A stretch of DNA of 22,749 bases from assembly GCA_003118195.1 (NCBI GenBank), contig BEXV01000627.1, forward strand, positions 1 through 22,749, written 5' to 3'. The notes under the pieces are model-generated. The model was not told the DNA's origin and ran no database searches. It was given only the letters and a program-made list of their open reading frames with translations. Each line of letters begins with the position of its first letter. Positions within the stretch are counted from its first letter, which is position 1. The DNA is from Hemicentrotus pulcherrimus (lineage: Eukaryota > Echinodermata > Echinoidea > Camarodonta > Strongylocentrotidae). Positions 8,900 to 21,500 of the stretch are shown here, in pieces. The position numbers and the translations under genes are program-made.

Positions 8900-11800
8900 C
8901 AATAGACAACGTAAGCTTGACAGTTATACACCATTCCATCTCATAATCCACATATTTCATATTGCATTTTTCAATTTACCAAGTGCCTTGTAAAGAGTTC
9001 AATTTAAGTTCATTCCTAATAACAGTCAAGAGACTTTTCATAATGAATTTTGCTTATACAGTATTTCATTTATTTAGTATCAAGAATTCATTTTATATTT
9101 CAAATGTATATCATCAAGATATTGTTTTTATTCGTCCTGTTCTATTTAGGTCCTGAACTCAAGGTCTTTTCCAACAATCAATGCTGTTTGATCAAAAAAG
9201 CATTTTAGCTCGATGACAGTCTTTTCTTCTAATTCTTTGCAAAGGGGACACGACAGTCAAAACTTAAATCAGCGTATCCTTACTTGACTCTGCAATTAAG
9301 TAGTACTTGACCTAATTCAAGAAAATATTATCATACTAAGAAAATATAATCACAGTAGGAAAATTTGTTCCCACTATTGCAGAGGGGGGAATCCCACGCC
9401 CACACAATAATTTAACCATTTCCTTGGCTCCACAATTTCCTTCAATTGATGTGGTAACAGATAATTTTTACATGAATTGAAACTACTGAGACCTGAACAT
9501 TGTTTGTTACTACAGTCCCATGGTAATTAAACATACAAGGTACTTGGAGATCAATATCTGGGGATTAGCAGTCTCATAGAGTACTAATCACACTACAAAG
9601 TAATTTGTATACAGCTAAAGTGTATAAAATCAACCTTATAACACTTTAAATTACATTCTATGGAGTAATGATTAAGGACTATGAATATGACAATAAAATT
9701 CAACCCTAAAAACACAACCCAATTCCAACTTGGGTTCTATACAAGTACGTACTGATGCATCGACTAGTAAACTCACAAGTCATTATGTTAATTGAGAATG
9801 TATTTAAAATTTGCTATATCTCTTTCATAGAAATATTTGAAGCTCACATTTTAAATACAGTACAGAGACATGGTATACTTGTTGGTGCTTGGTGCATGTT
9901 AAAAGCCAGAAGGGGCCCTAATACCAACAATTTTCAACTTTATTATATTAATTTCTGTGATCTATGTAAACCCGATAAAGCATATAATACATCTGGATTT
10001 AGTCCCCATCCAGATTGATATCAATACATTTTAATTTTTTTATTTGATGTGGCAGATCTTTGAAATATCCTTTTAAGAAATTTAAGTTTCTAAATCAATA
10101 CTATGAAATATCAAGAGTTTCCTGTTTGTACACAAAATAAGGAAGCACATTGGAATTTTTACATTTCCAAAAACTCTTCAAAGGCCATAGAAGGAAGTCA
10201 TATTCAGTCAGATCTTGAAAATTCCTTTCATTTTATTGATATTTGTTTTATTTTTTGGAAGAAGCCCCAACTTTTTCATGAATATTACTGAAATCATAGG
10301 GTGAAATGTGAATGTTGCTAAACCATTGACTCGTGTGGTTTATTACATGAAAGGGATATATTAAATATCTTAATTTTGAATGTTCTACTTTTTTTGTGTC
10401 AAATAAATAAAATTTTATGACCTGCTTTAACATTCTCCATTTACCCATTGGCTACAAAAACTGCTGTTTTTTGGTGATGAGAATTCAGTACCGTAATCAT
10501 CCAGTCATTAAATAATTCCAAAATGAAAGTCATACACATGCCAGTCATTAATTAGCAATGCTAACATCCCATATTTGTGGAAAGAGTGAAAAGAATAAAT
10601 AATCTGTCTCACCTACATATGATGGGGGAAAAAAAAAGACAATTCATTTAATTTTAAACAGTACTTCTAGTTTCACTCTTACAGTCTATTACATTAGTTT
10701 TCCAAATCAAAATACATGCATGAATATCCAGTGGAAAAATAGAACATTAATGCATTTTTGTGCAAGTATAAAAGACTCTATGTTGCATTGTTTATACATA
10801 TCAACACATGCACTTCAGGATATCATATCCACAATCTACAATACTGCATTAACATGTATCTATAACTGGAGGACAAATGTGGAATGTAAAGTACATCTAA
10901 ACTCAAAGAGTACAGGAGGAATACTGAAAAAAATATCTACATGTATTTGGAAAGACTATGATATGCAAATCATGCCCAGAGAAAAACTTTGGTCTAACAC
11001 AACATGGTTCTACATGATCCCTTTACTATATTGCAAACCTATGTGAATGACTACACAGCTAGAGGGCAGTTTGAATGCTCACTCATCCATTTATCAACAA
11101 AATCAAACTATTTTCTATTCAAAATTCATGTCTACAATTAGGTACATGTACTACACATTTACAAATTAACTTTGAAGCATGAATGGGCTATGTATAAATA
11201 ATAAACAAAAATAAAATCAAAACTGCACATAATGTTACATATTTCATTGGGTTCACTTCAAAACAAATAATACTATACACTATGTACAGGTAAGAAGCAC
11301 AAGGAAATAAATAAGTGCCCATATTTAAAATCAGAAATGATAAAAAGTAAAATAGGCCTCTCAAAATTTACAAGGTAAAATTTGCCTGAGAAATTTGTTT
11401 TCTTTGCAGAAGTCTAAAAAGATAAAGAGATTGTGCTCAAATTTAATTTACTTAAGATATATTAAAGTGGCAAGTGCTTAAATTTTTGATGAAAAAGACA
11501 TCCTTTTATGTCTGAAAGACTATTAAAGTTTAACACTGACTCTAATGAAGACAAGAGATTTATGAAGTATTAAATATTCTATCAATGCATGATGACTTAT
11601 ATGCTCAACTGATTTCTGGATAAAACCACCACACATAATAAAAAGAATGAATCAAGTTATCAGGTCTTTCTGAGCTAGACACTTATTAAAAATAGCTTAT
11701 ACGGGGAAAAGTCCTACTGTCATTTCCACTTTCCTTTCTGGAAAGAACCACACAGCTTCCGAATTATCCCCAGCTTTTGTTTACATTTCCTGAAATTGTG

Positions 11801-12006
11801 TCTATATTGGCTCTGATTAAAGATGAAGTTGAGTTCTGGTCATGCGATTGCTTTGGGAAAGAAACAGTGTGGAATCGACCAGAAAAGGTTGATCATCTAG
11901 CATATAAGAATTTGCGTGTATTGCAAGGTTCTGGAATCATCAAAATGATAAGAAATTTGGTAAAGTTACAAACACTGTACACAGAAAGATGTATATGGGA
12001 CTACAC
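8900..12006. other. Gene-poor region downstream of MDM1; possible long 3' UTR or intergenic DNA
   Basis: About 3.1 kb of AT-rich sequence without recognisable coding motifs. Open frames at 8802-9156, 9755-10018, 10103-10291 and 10720-11046 have no known domain and no splice context. An 8-bp inverted pair, TTGTTGGT and ACCAACAA, brackets about 9880-9931. How far the MDM1 transcript runs into this region cannot be read from sequence. A weak ATTAAA signal on the minus strand occurs at 12166-12171, about 120 bases past the stop codon. Confidence 0.4.
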
Positions 12007-12061
12007 NNNNNNNNNNNNNNNNNNNNNNNNNNNNNNNNNNNNNNNNNNNNNNNNNNNNNNN
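12007..12061. other. Assembly gap (55 Ns)
   Basis: A run of N of estimated or placeholder length. The open frame across it (11777-12493, plus strand) is an artefact of reading Ns as codons. Confidence 0.98.
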
Positions 12062-12290
12062 TTTTTAGGGAACATGTCTTATCTGATGTTCTTCCACACT
12101 TGCATAATGAAAAATGATAAAGTTCACAAATTATTTTTCACCTCTTCCCACAACTCAACCTTCTCTTTAATCTGTAAGGGAATCGTTAACTTCTCAAAGA
12201 GATTCCCCTGTGTGTTGTATTTTGTATTTGTTCAAAATAAAAAAAGGAATACCCTTACTGCTATAATTCATTTCACTAAAGCACATCATC

Positions 12291-12598
12291 TCAATCTCTT
12301 TTATCTTTTCCCCAGAACTCATCACGCCTCTTCTTGGCTCTCTCCAGTACCTCTGATGCTAGACTGCAGCTGGATGCATTGGACATGGTCGATAAGGAGA
12401 GCTCATCGCTGTCTCTCCTCCCCCCTCCACCCCTGGGTGGGGTCAGGTTCCACTCATCGGGAGACTCTGGACCGTTGGACCTGGGTGACATGAAGGAGTT
12501 GAGTCTTTGCACCTGCTGAGAGGCAGCATCTCTGGTCTGTGGGACGGCTGTCTGTGGGCGTCCGTCAATCCTCCCAGAGTGCGGTCTTTCAAGGGGAC
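12291..12598 (-). CDS. MDM1: MDM1 exon 14, C-terminus and stop
   Basis: A split Gly codon plus 101 codons and TGA at 12291-12293. A glycine/arginine stretch (PPRGGGGRRDSDEL) leads into SLSTMSNASSCSLASEVLER and AKKRRDEFWGKDKRD. This matches the human ending SEISARSAASSLRAFQTLARAKKRKENFWGKT. The conserved helix and FWGK end confirm the gene identity and the strand. Confidence 0.96.
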
Positions 12599-15500
12599 CT
12601 AACAATTAGAATAGTCAGAATGAACATGAAGTTAGAATGGTCAGTCTACTAATCATCTATGTGAAGAGCCAGAAGGGTGTTAGCTCCTAGTATATGAGTT
12701 AACATCCTACTGGCTCTCAGCAGAGGAAATTAGAAGTACTAATGTTTTATTTATACAATTTATTTTTTAAATAAGTGCATTTTGCTGCAATCTGAACTAG
12801 ATTTCTGATATTCTTTAATTCAAATTTTACGAGATTTAAAAACACACAAATGTCTCTAAAATGCCCGACGCTTGATGTGTCCCATGTTTTAAGGGTAGCA
12901 AAATAACAAACACACTAACAAAGGTGTAATATGTCACTTTCTATGGTCATCAAACAAATACACATAACATTAATAAGGAAAGCAGAAGAAAGAACCATGT
13001 CAGCTATTTCAGTCACTTGATCTGACATCCTCCAAGGTGTGTTCAAACATTAATCATTGATTTGATCAAAAACTCTATTGTAAAACAGACAGATAAATGT
13101 TTCTTCTCAAACACATGATAGCGATAATACTTCCAATCTTACCTTTTACAGCAGGAAGGACTATTTTGGAACACCTTTCAAGATCCCCCCCCCCAACATT
13201 TAAAAAACAAATAATCACAAATAAAGCGACAGATGTGTCTTCTCCAAAACAAGACAGTAATGATACTCACCTTTCCCAGCAGGAGGAGCTGTTTTTAGAC
13301 CCGCCAAGGGGGCTGCCCACGTCTTTGGCGGCTCAATCTTGTTTGGGATGGTTGGCATCCCGGGACTGGTTTCAAAGAATCTCTCAGAGTGCCTCTGGAA
13401 GCCTTGGGATATCAGTTCCTCGTTGAGAGGATGGGGATCAGAGGTTCGCCTTCCAGCTGATGGTGAGGAGTGCAAGAATCTTCCCATCTGATTAAGAAAC
13501 AGTAGGATAGGATAGAAAATTCTAAGTAAAAAAATATACAGAATTGGTACCTTTTGGAAAAAATTATTGATAAATTTATTTTTAATTCAAAGCAGAATGA
13601 GGAAACACATAGGAGTCATATGAAAGCATGTATAGATCTTAAAGAACAAGAAAGAAAAGACAACTGGCTTAATTACAAAAAATTGGTACAGGGTATCAAA
13701 AATCCCCCGCACTAATAAAAATACTGACTAAGACATTCTTTTTTGTTACCCTATCCCCAACCATAATTATTTCAGATTCAGATTCAGATGAATAGGCTCA
13801 ATGCATACCTGTTTTTGTTGTGTGGGATTACGAGGAGGTGTCTGCTGCCCCCGTGTAAGTGTTCTGTCTAGATCAGCATCATCCTCATCCTCATCATCAC
13901 TATCATACTCAAAGCCTCTCGTGATACCACCAGGAATGATTGCTGTGAAATAGAGAAGTACAAGATGTGATGAAAATGTACTATTACACATAATTCAAAT
14001 TTACATGATGCCAACATACATGTACATGTAGAGAATATGTACAGTGGGCCAAAGTCATACAATTAGTGATTCCTATTCTCAGATTTGACTTGCAGCTTCA
14101 CCTTAACCATGCATATGTAGATGAAGGCAAAAGCCATAAAAAAAACCAAAGTGCCAGGCTTTAACTAGCTATTAGTATTTGTCCCATTACATCTGCCACG
14201 CTCTCTCTCTCTCTCCTTTTCCTCTCCCCTCTTTCTCCATTCATTCCTCCCCCCCCCCTTCTCTCTCTACCATTACATGGTTAAAAGCGAACATAACTAT
14301 ATTTTCATTTAATAATGGTCCAGTCTGTAATGGTCAGAGAATTGATCCCCTTTACCTAATACACAGAAAGAAATCCCCAAATCAAGAATACTTATCGATA
14401 TGCAAGTTAAAGTTTATTTTAATGAAAGGGAAACCATATTTCAAGGCTAATCAGGAAACTTGATATCAAACTCCAGGCTGCATACAATGCAATCACACAC
14501 AACGACATGCCAATATTGAAGAAGTACGGGTGTCTCACCTTTGACAGGGGCTGACCTTGCGACGTATGTACGACTACTGGGCTTCATCGGCTCTCCTTGC
14601 CTTGGATAGGTTACTGTGGTTTTAGGAACATGGGTGGCCCTTTTTCTTGATGCTGGTGAAGTAAGCAAGGCACCTCCTATGCAAACAAAAACACATCAAC
14701 TTTTCAACTACTTTATTCTGTTGGGGATACATGTGCAATAACATCTAAGAATTGAGAACAATAATCATTTTTGAGTAGCACCATATTACACAGTAGCTTA
14801 AAGGTATTACAAAGTTTTGGTATGGGGTCATGAATTTGGTTCAAATGAACATATTGGAAGCATATGTGATCCTACAATATGCAGTGATCACTGTAGCGGT
14901 TGAAATTGAGTCTGAAGTTATGAAATTATTAATAACAAACTCTTTGTGTTGTATAGCGCCCTCTCAAGGTCAAGATATTAATTAAACTAGGCGTTGTGGC
15001 GTGCGCCTGTAATCCAGCTAACAGTGGAAGTTACAAACTGATTCAGCCGAGGACGCAGGTTAGAAACTGAGTCACGTCTTTCGGATGGTGACGTTAAAAG
15101 TCGGTCCCCAGACGTAAATAATCATATCTGATTGATACACGTATGTAAAAACCCAAATACACACACACACTATATTAATTAAGCTTAACTTAATTAATTA
15201 TTAATTAAGCTTAACCAACCAACCAACCTATATAACGATGTTTCTTGACTAATTTTGACCGATAAGCTATTCCCGCTTGGTAGATATATATCACAACTAC
15301 ATATTCTGAAATTTTCAGGGTCGCAGCTACCATTTATCAAAATTTATCGGGAGTACCGATAAATTTTTATTTTCATTTTTTCTCAAAAGCAGAAGTGTTT
15401 TACGGGCTAATTTTTATAGTGCTTATTTTACATCCACAGGGGCATCTAAATATATCAAAATTGTAAAGAATCATTATCCACCAAATTTTCAAAATGTCCC

Positions 15501-18500
15501 AAAACTTTGTATTACCTTTGAATAAAACTTTTTATTTAATGAATTTTAAGATGCCATTTGTCATGCCATTTTCCCTGCAATGTAAGATAGAGTTTGCATA
15601 AAGCAACTCCTATTTATCATACATCATACAGTATACATGTACATGAGGAAAGCTTTTAGCCTCAACTTTAATGAATTCTCCAAAGGTTTTCAATAATATA
15701 TTTCACCTTTTTTTGGGGGGGAGGGGGGTATTCTGTGCTCTTATGATCTCTTCCAAAAGTCTAAGATCCAAATTTCCCGGAAGAATAATGGCTAACCATT
15801 CAAATAACCAAAGGCTTAAGATGATAAAATGTTTCATTTACATAATTTCTTTACCTCTCCCCTGTTTTTCATATAACCATTTAGACTGCAGCAAATAGAA
15901 ATCTACTGAAACCCAGGCTTCTTGGATACCTTGAAGTGTACAAGTGGTTAAATGACACATCTTCTGACTGTGGATGAATTACATGGTTCACCTTTTGTGT
16001 CCCGCTACAGAACTAGTATTCTTTGGATAGACAATAATCTACATTTGAAGTTCTCCACCCAGGTGTTAAATGGGTACCAGTAGGAAGGAATTCCTTGAAT
16101 GCTGTCAGCACCGAAATAGGTAGCCTAGCTGAGCGGGGTGGATATGTACACTATAAAATTATCCAAAAGTATCATCAAAAGTACCTTTTGCAGGAGTGGT
16201 CCTGTCTAAATGATGTCTCTTGCTTCCATGTGACTGTTCAGACTCTTTGAGGGTTGGGGTTGTAAGGCGCCCATTCTCTTCGATGCTTTCTATCTCAGAA
16301 CTCCGAGATGACATGCTTGGCATTGACTCAGGGGTTGTAACACTGCTGATACTGTTAGAAGATACACCAATTAACATTGTAAAAAGTTTGCCAACTATGG
16401 ACACAAGAGGTTGAAGAAGTAAAAAGTTGGAAATGTGTGGATGATTTCTCTGTAAGTATCAACATTGTTCATAATGCTTCTAAATATCATGGACTCTTTC
16501 TATATGAATATATTAAGAAAAGGAACACTGCCCCGTAAAATTAGGGCAAGAGCAACATTGTGTAAGACTGCCTTGTCCATTACTAGTTCCATTAAATGTA
16601 AAAGATGGAAGGATATAGCTTTAACATACGAGGAACAACCAATCAACAAGTATGTTTATGAATATACTATTTCTTTACCTAAGCAAAGCCCTTGCTAGCA
16701 TTACAGTTTCATTTATATTGCTCCTTATTTTTTCTCTTCCAGATCTCAGAACTTATTTCCTTACCATTCCTGAAACCAACCCCTATAATCAGGAAACAAA
16801 CTCATACCTTGATCTCCTTTCAAGATGTGCAGTGTTTTGGTTTTGGTTGGGTTCTTCCTCGGCTTTGTTGTTGTTGGCATGCCAAGCTAGCTTTCTTCTC
16901 GTTGGTTCATGGCCCAAGTCTGGAGCACTCGCTGAAGGGTGTGCTCCCTCCTTTGGTTCGCTGTAGATTCATACAACAGTGAAAATACAATGTGAAAATG
17001 TAATGGAATCTGAAATTTTGTCATAGGCTCGTATTAATATCTTGATCACAAATCCATATAGCTATCATGACATAATGCTCACTATCATACTGGTTTACCA
17101 GCAAGGGAAAGTAAATTGGTTATTTAAGCATCATGAAAAGAATTAAATCTATGCTCTTTGTGTGAATTGCAATCAGAATTTTTAAATTTATGTTTAATAA
17201 TAATAATAATAATAATAATAGGCATTTCTATAGCGCCGTCTATCTAGAAATTCTATCCCAAGGTGCATTTATTATTACCCAAGCTTTAGCCTAGCTGCCA
17301 TTACAGCACTCCAGCAGGTCTTCAAAATTTGTTTGAAATATATACATACAAAATATTTACATTGCAAAATATTGCACATTCTCACTAAAAGTATTGTACA
17401 GTTTATGAGCAAAAATAATTACTAGCACAGTTTTTCATCAGATTTATTTCTTAAGTAGCAGAGCTCTGGGAGCACTCACTCTTTTTTCTCTGATCCCGTT
17501 TGAGTGGAGATAGAGCTTGATGTACTTAGTTGATCACTGGATTCTTCCCATAACTTGGCCTGATCAGCCAGTAGTTGACCTAGATGCTGCCTGGTAAAAT
17601 GAGTGCCTCTGGACCGCTTCTGATACTCTTTCGCCCTCTCACGTAATTCTAAGACCTGAAAGAACAGCATAAATTAATTAAACACATTAATATCCAAGTT
17701 CAATTTTTCTAATCAAAGATACATCTATGAATGCTTAAATTTGCCCTCTCATCTCCTAACATTACTTCCAAATTTACATAAATTTGAAGTGATATACAAA
17801 GCATACAAATAACATTTGTCCACTTTGGAGAGTAACACAATAATTTTTCCTTTAACTGATATGACCAACAAAGGCAACCATGTAACTGTATTTGTGGAGT
17901 CTGAGAAATTTTGGATTGGCAGTTGGATGCTTACATACTGTATATATCTTCAGTACTGGGCTGAAAGAAAAAATCCAGATGGTGGTAAACAAACTATCTT
18001 TTTAAGGTAAACGATGTTTAAAACATCCACTCCATCTTTAACCACTGATAGAGCTTTAGGAACAAATACAGCGACACATGAAAAGCCATCCCAAATGAAA
18101 TAGATTTAAATAGCCTGTATATAAAAACAACTTTTCTAGAGCAGTCATTATCAAAAAAAATTACTTGACATAAAGTTTGTTGCAAATAATGTACTTGAAA
18201 TCACTGAACATTTTTGGAGCTCCTACAGCATTTGGCCCAGAAGCCCTTGCTCTGTGGTCAATTAATTCCTAACTTTAAATCAAACCAAACATTATACTTC
18301 ACACTAAACCCTAACTCTAGACCTAAAGCCCACTTGCAACATCGACCCTACACCCTATACCCAAAATGAAACCCTAGATGAAACATCTAAAGAGCAAATG
18401 TCAGGTCACCTATGTATAACAGAGTCTCTTACTTCTGAGAACCAGTTGGGTAAGTCTCCTACAGACTTTGACCTGGTCAGCTGTTCTGGTTTAGGTTTGC

Positions 18501-21500
18501 CACCTCTATCTGATGAATCATCTCTAGGTTGGACATGAGGAGGATCCGCACCTTTCCATACTCCATTCTCATAACTAAACACCTGAGGGGTTTTGAAGTT
18601 GGACTTGTACTCTGACCTCCACTTTCTGAAATGTAAAATTTGAATGTGAGATTTAGGTTAACCATTCAATTCTCTAGAAAGTGTTGTCTTTCCCCCAAAG
18701 TACAGAATTAATCCTTTCTGCAAACAAAACCTCTCCTCTGGAGAATTTGCCAACCTTCATGTGCACCCTCCCTCTGAACTAAACCTGGATCAATACTTTC
18801 TTTGTTTCTAAGACATATCAAATGACAACACACTCAATAAATATGGTTCACCTGTACATAATTATGTGTACCCAGACATTGAAAAAGGTTATTTTCAGGT
18901 TATTTTATGTTAAAGTAAAATGCAGGTCAACTATGCTTACTTTCCTCTGTAATTTCTTGATTTTGTCTAATCACAACTTATTTATAACAGTAACGAAAAA
19001 TGAATTACATCAAAATATATTGGTAGTGTATTTTTCTGTAAAACTTATCTATTGTAAAGTACTGAGGTAATACGATACTTGAAAGCTTTATAGAAATATC
19101 ATAATCTCTTTCTAAGTTCACTTTTATCTGCACTGTCTTTGTTGGCTAAAAAGAGACATAACCAAAACAGAACTCATCCGGATAATATGATGTAAGAGGG
19201 AAAGCCTGTACTGACCTTACTGTTGCATGTGGAAAGAAAGGTCTCTGTGGATTTTGTGACGATTTGACAAGTCTTGGGTCATCATGTGAGATTACCGATA
19301 GCACTCCAGCTGGATGCTGTTTATCAGGGGTCAGCTTCTTACCTCGTTTGCTCTGAGAGACGAAGAAAATTGGTAGATGGTAGAATTATATTTATAAATG
19401 CACAAGTATATATTAAAGACACATAGACAACAAGCCAGATATGGATTGTCTCTCCTCAATAATATTCATTTGATATGGTAAGGATATTATCAACCATAAT
19501 GAGATGTGGTACAATTTCATATTCAGTGGGAACGAAAGATAGAGAACCATTCTTCAAATGATTCTGAGAAAGGAATTTTAGTATTGGAAATCAATCTGTT
19601 CTTAAAAAATGTGGACTATTGTACTGAAGAAGTTAAACAAGTTACACTAGACAAAGAAAAAAAAATTCAAAGATATAATCAAGAGTTAAAAGGATAAGTC
19701 TATATCAGTTTAGGAAGTAATCATCACAACATTTTGGGGAATCTGGTAAAGTATGATATAATTTTTTCAGTTTTGTATGACTAGATAAGTGTGATTAATT
19801 ATCATACATTACTTTGTATAGTTTTATAGTTCTTATGAGAGTTTTTTTATGCTGTAAGTGTAAAGCTTTTGACATTTGGTGTCCAATGCATTGCAGTTTT
19901 GATTTGATTTTCTCAAAGTTTACTTGAATGAAATGATTATTTGACAAATCGCTGAATCGCTTTCTGTTCTCCCACTGATGAAACTTACCTTTGTTTTGAC
20001 TCTGTACTTTGCTTTGATCTCTTGCTGTGCATTCTGCATGAGCTGATCTTGTAACAAAGGGCCATTATGGTTCTGCTGTTTGAACTGCCTCTGGTATTCT
20101 GTGTGCCGGGGTATCTTATCAGGTATATACGGAGCCAGGTTTGCATTAGAGGTATGCACCATCTGAATAAATAGAACATATTGGAAAGCAAATATTCATT
20201 ACTAAAGATGACATAAACATAATATGCACAGACCATGACAAAATGTCTAAATCTAAATGCATGGTATGAATGCTGAATAACTAATTGGTAAATATATATA
20301 TTTTTTTCAATGACATGTTGCAATTATAGGTTATTACAAGGATTTAAATTGAGATAGGGGAATGATCATTATGAAATTAAACTCAACACCATACCAGCTT
20401 TGGTATACTAATGAAAGAAATATTGGACCGCCATAGTCAAGTTTTATCACACATAGAGTGTACTTGTATGATACACTGTGGTAGTCCATGGTTTTGATCC
20501 TAGGCAAATGAAGAGTTAATGATGAATGTCTACTAACAATCATGCCCTTCCTTCACACATAACATTTTCAAAGTGTTATGCCGGCATTCCAATGGACAAC
20601 ATTTCCGTATAATCTTTATTCTCTCCATTGCATGTTCATCTAAGTATTCGGTGAGGATAAAGAGAATAGCATAGAGAAGTACATGAAATCACCTAAATGT
20701 TATATCCCAATGTATATAGAGGAGAGTATATAAAAAACGGGCATTCTAATGGTTTGAAATAAATATTCTCTGGCAAAGCCATCATATATAAATATCATAA
20801 TTGTTTAAAAAGTTAACTCTCACCTGTTCTGCAGCCATCAAAGGTGACTCTTTTGATGGTTGCTTCCAGGCAAACTGTCGCTGGTACTCTGATGAATACC
20901 TGGGACCACCGGGCCTTGCTTTAATACCAGCACGGTACTGCAGGGCTTCATCAGTCTAAAATCAATCAAACAACATTACAACAGTTCTAAAAGGTTGCAT
21001 CAATTAGGATTGTTTGTGTGTGTGTGTACAAATATAATGCATCTTTCAAAGTCATTTCACAGGAAGTTTGAAGGTTCAAATTTACATTTTTTTTTTTTTT
21101 AAAATATCTACAGACTACCTTACTAATTAAACCTAAAATGCATTTAAAGTGCTTCTGGTAAGAGAAAGAAAGAGGTAGAAAATGAGAGACAGAAAGAGAA
21201 AGAAAAAAAGTGAAATAGTAGAAAAAAATATACTTGTTAAAGGTAATACCGGTAATCAAATTCTGAGCTAAGCATTAACATGGGTCAAATGCATATGAAA
21301 CCAGATTATTGAACTCCTGACACACCACATTTTCTAATTCCAACAACAGCCTCATACACACAATCCCTTAAAATTAAAATCCAGGCCCCTTTGAAAAATA
21401 GCTAGTGTGGAGCTGTGTCCAATTACATTTTCATAATCAATAACATGTTTACCTCCTGTTCAGCTTTGCCCTTTGTTTTTGATGCATCGCCTCCTGCTTT

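Noticed and set aside
10720..11046. 108-codon plus-strand frame downstream of MDM1
   Set aside because: No recognisable motif, no splice context, and AT-rich codons typical of chance frames.
12166..12171. ATTAAA as the MDM1 polyadenylation signal
   Set aside because: Variant hexamers are common in AT-rich DNA; without a cleavage site or transcript it is not called as a feature.
11777..12493. 238-codon plus-strand open frame
   Set aside because: It spans the N gap, has no domain, and its right part is the antisense of MDM1 exon 14.
14986..15070. A functional tRNA gene in the SINE head
   Set aside because: Only pol III-like boxes are present; no cloverleaf or CCA-proximal stem, and the box spacing is too long.
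16375..16540. Plus-strand frame containing VEEVKSWKCVDDFS before a GTAAGT word
   Set aside because: It overlaps the branch and acceptor region of an MDM1 intron antisense, with no acceptor and no family match.
19506..19697. Charged 63-codon plus-strand frame in an MDM1 intron
   Set aside because: It starts at a non-ATG codon, has no splice signals, and any resemblance to LINE proteins was too weak to state.
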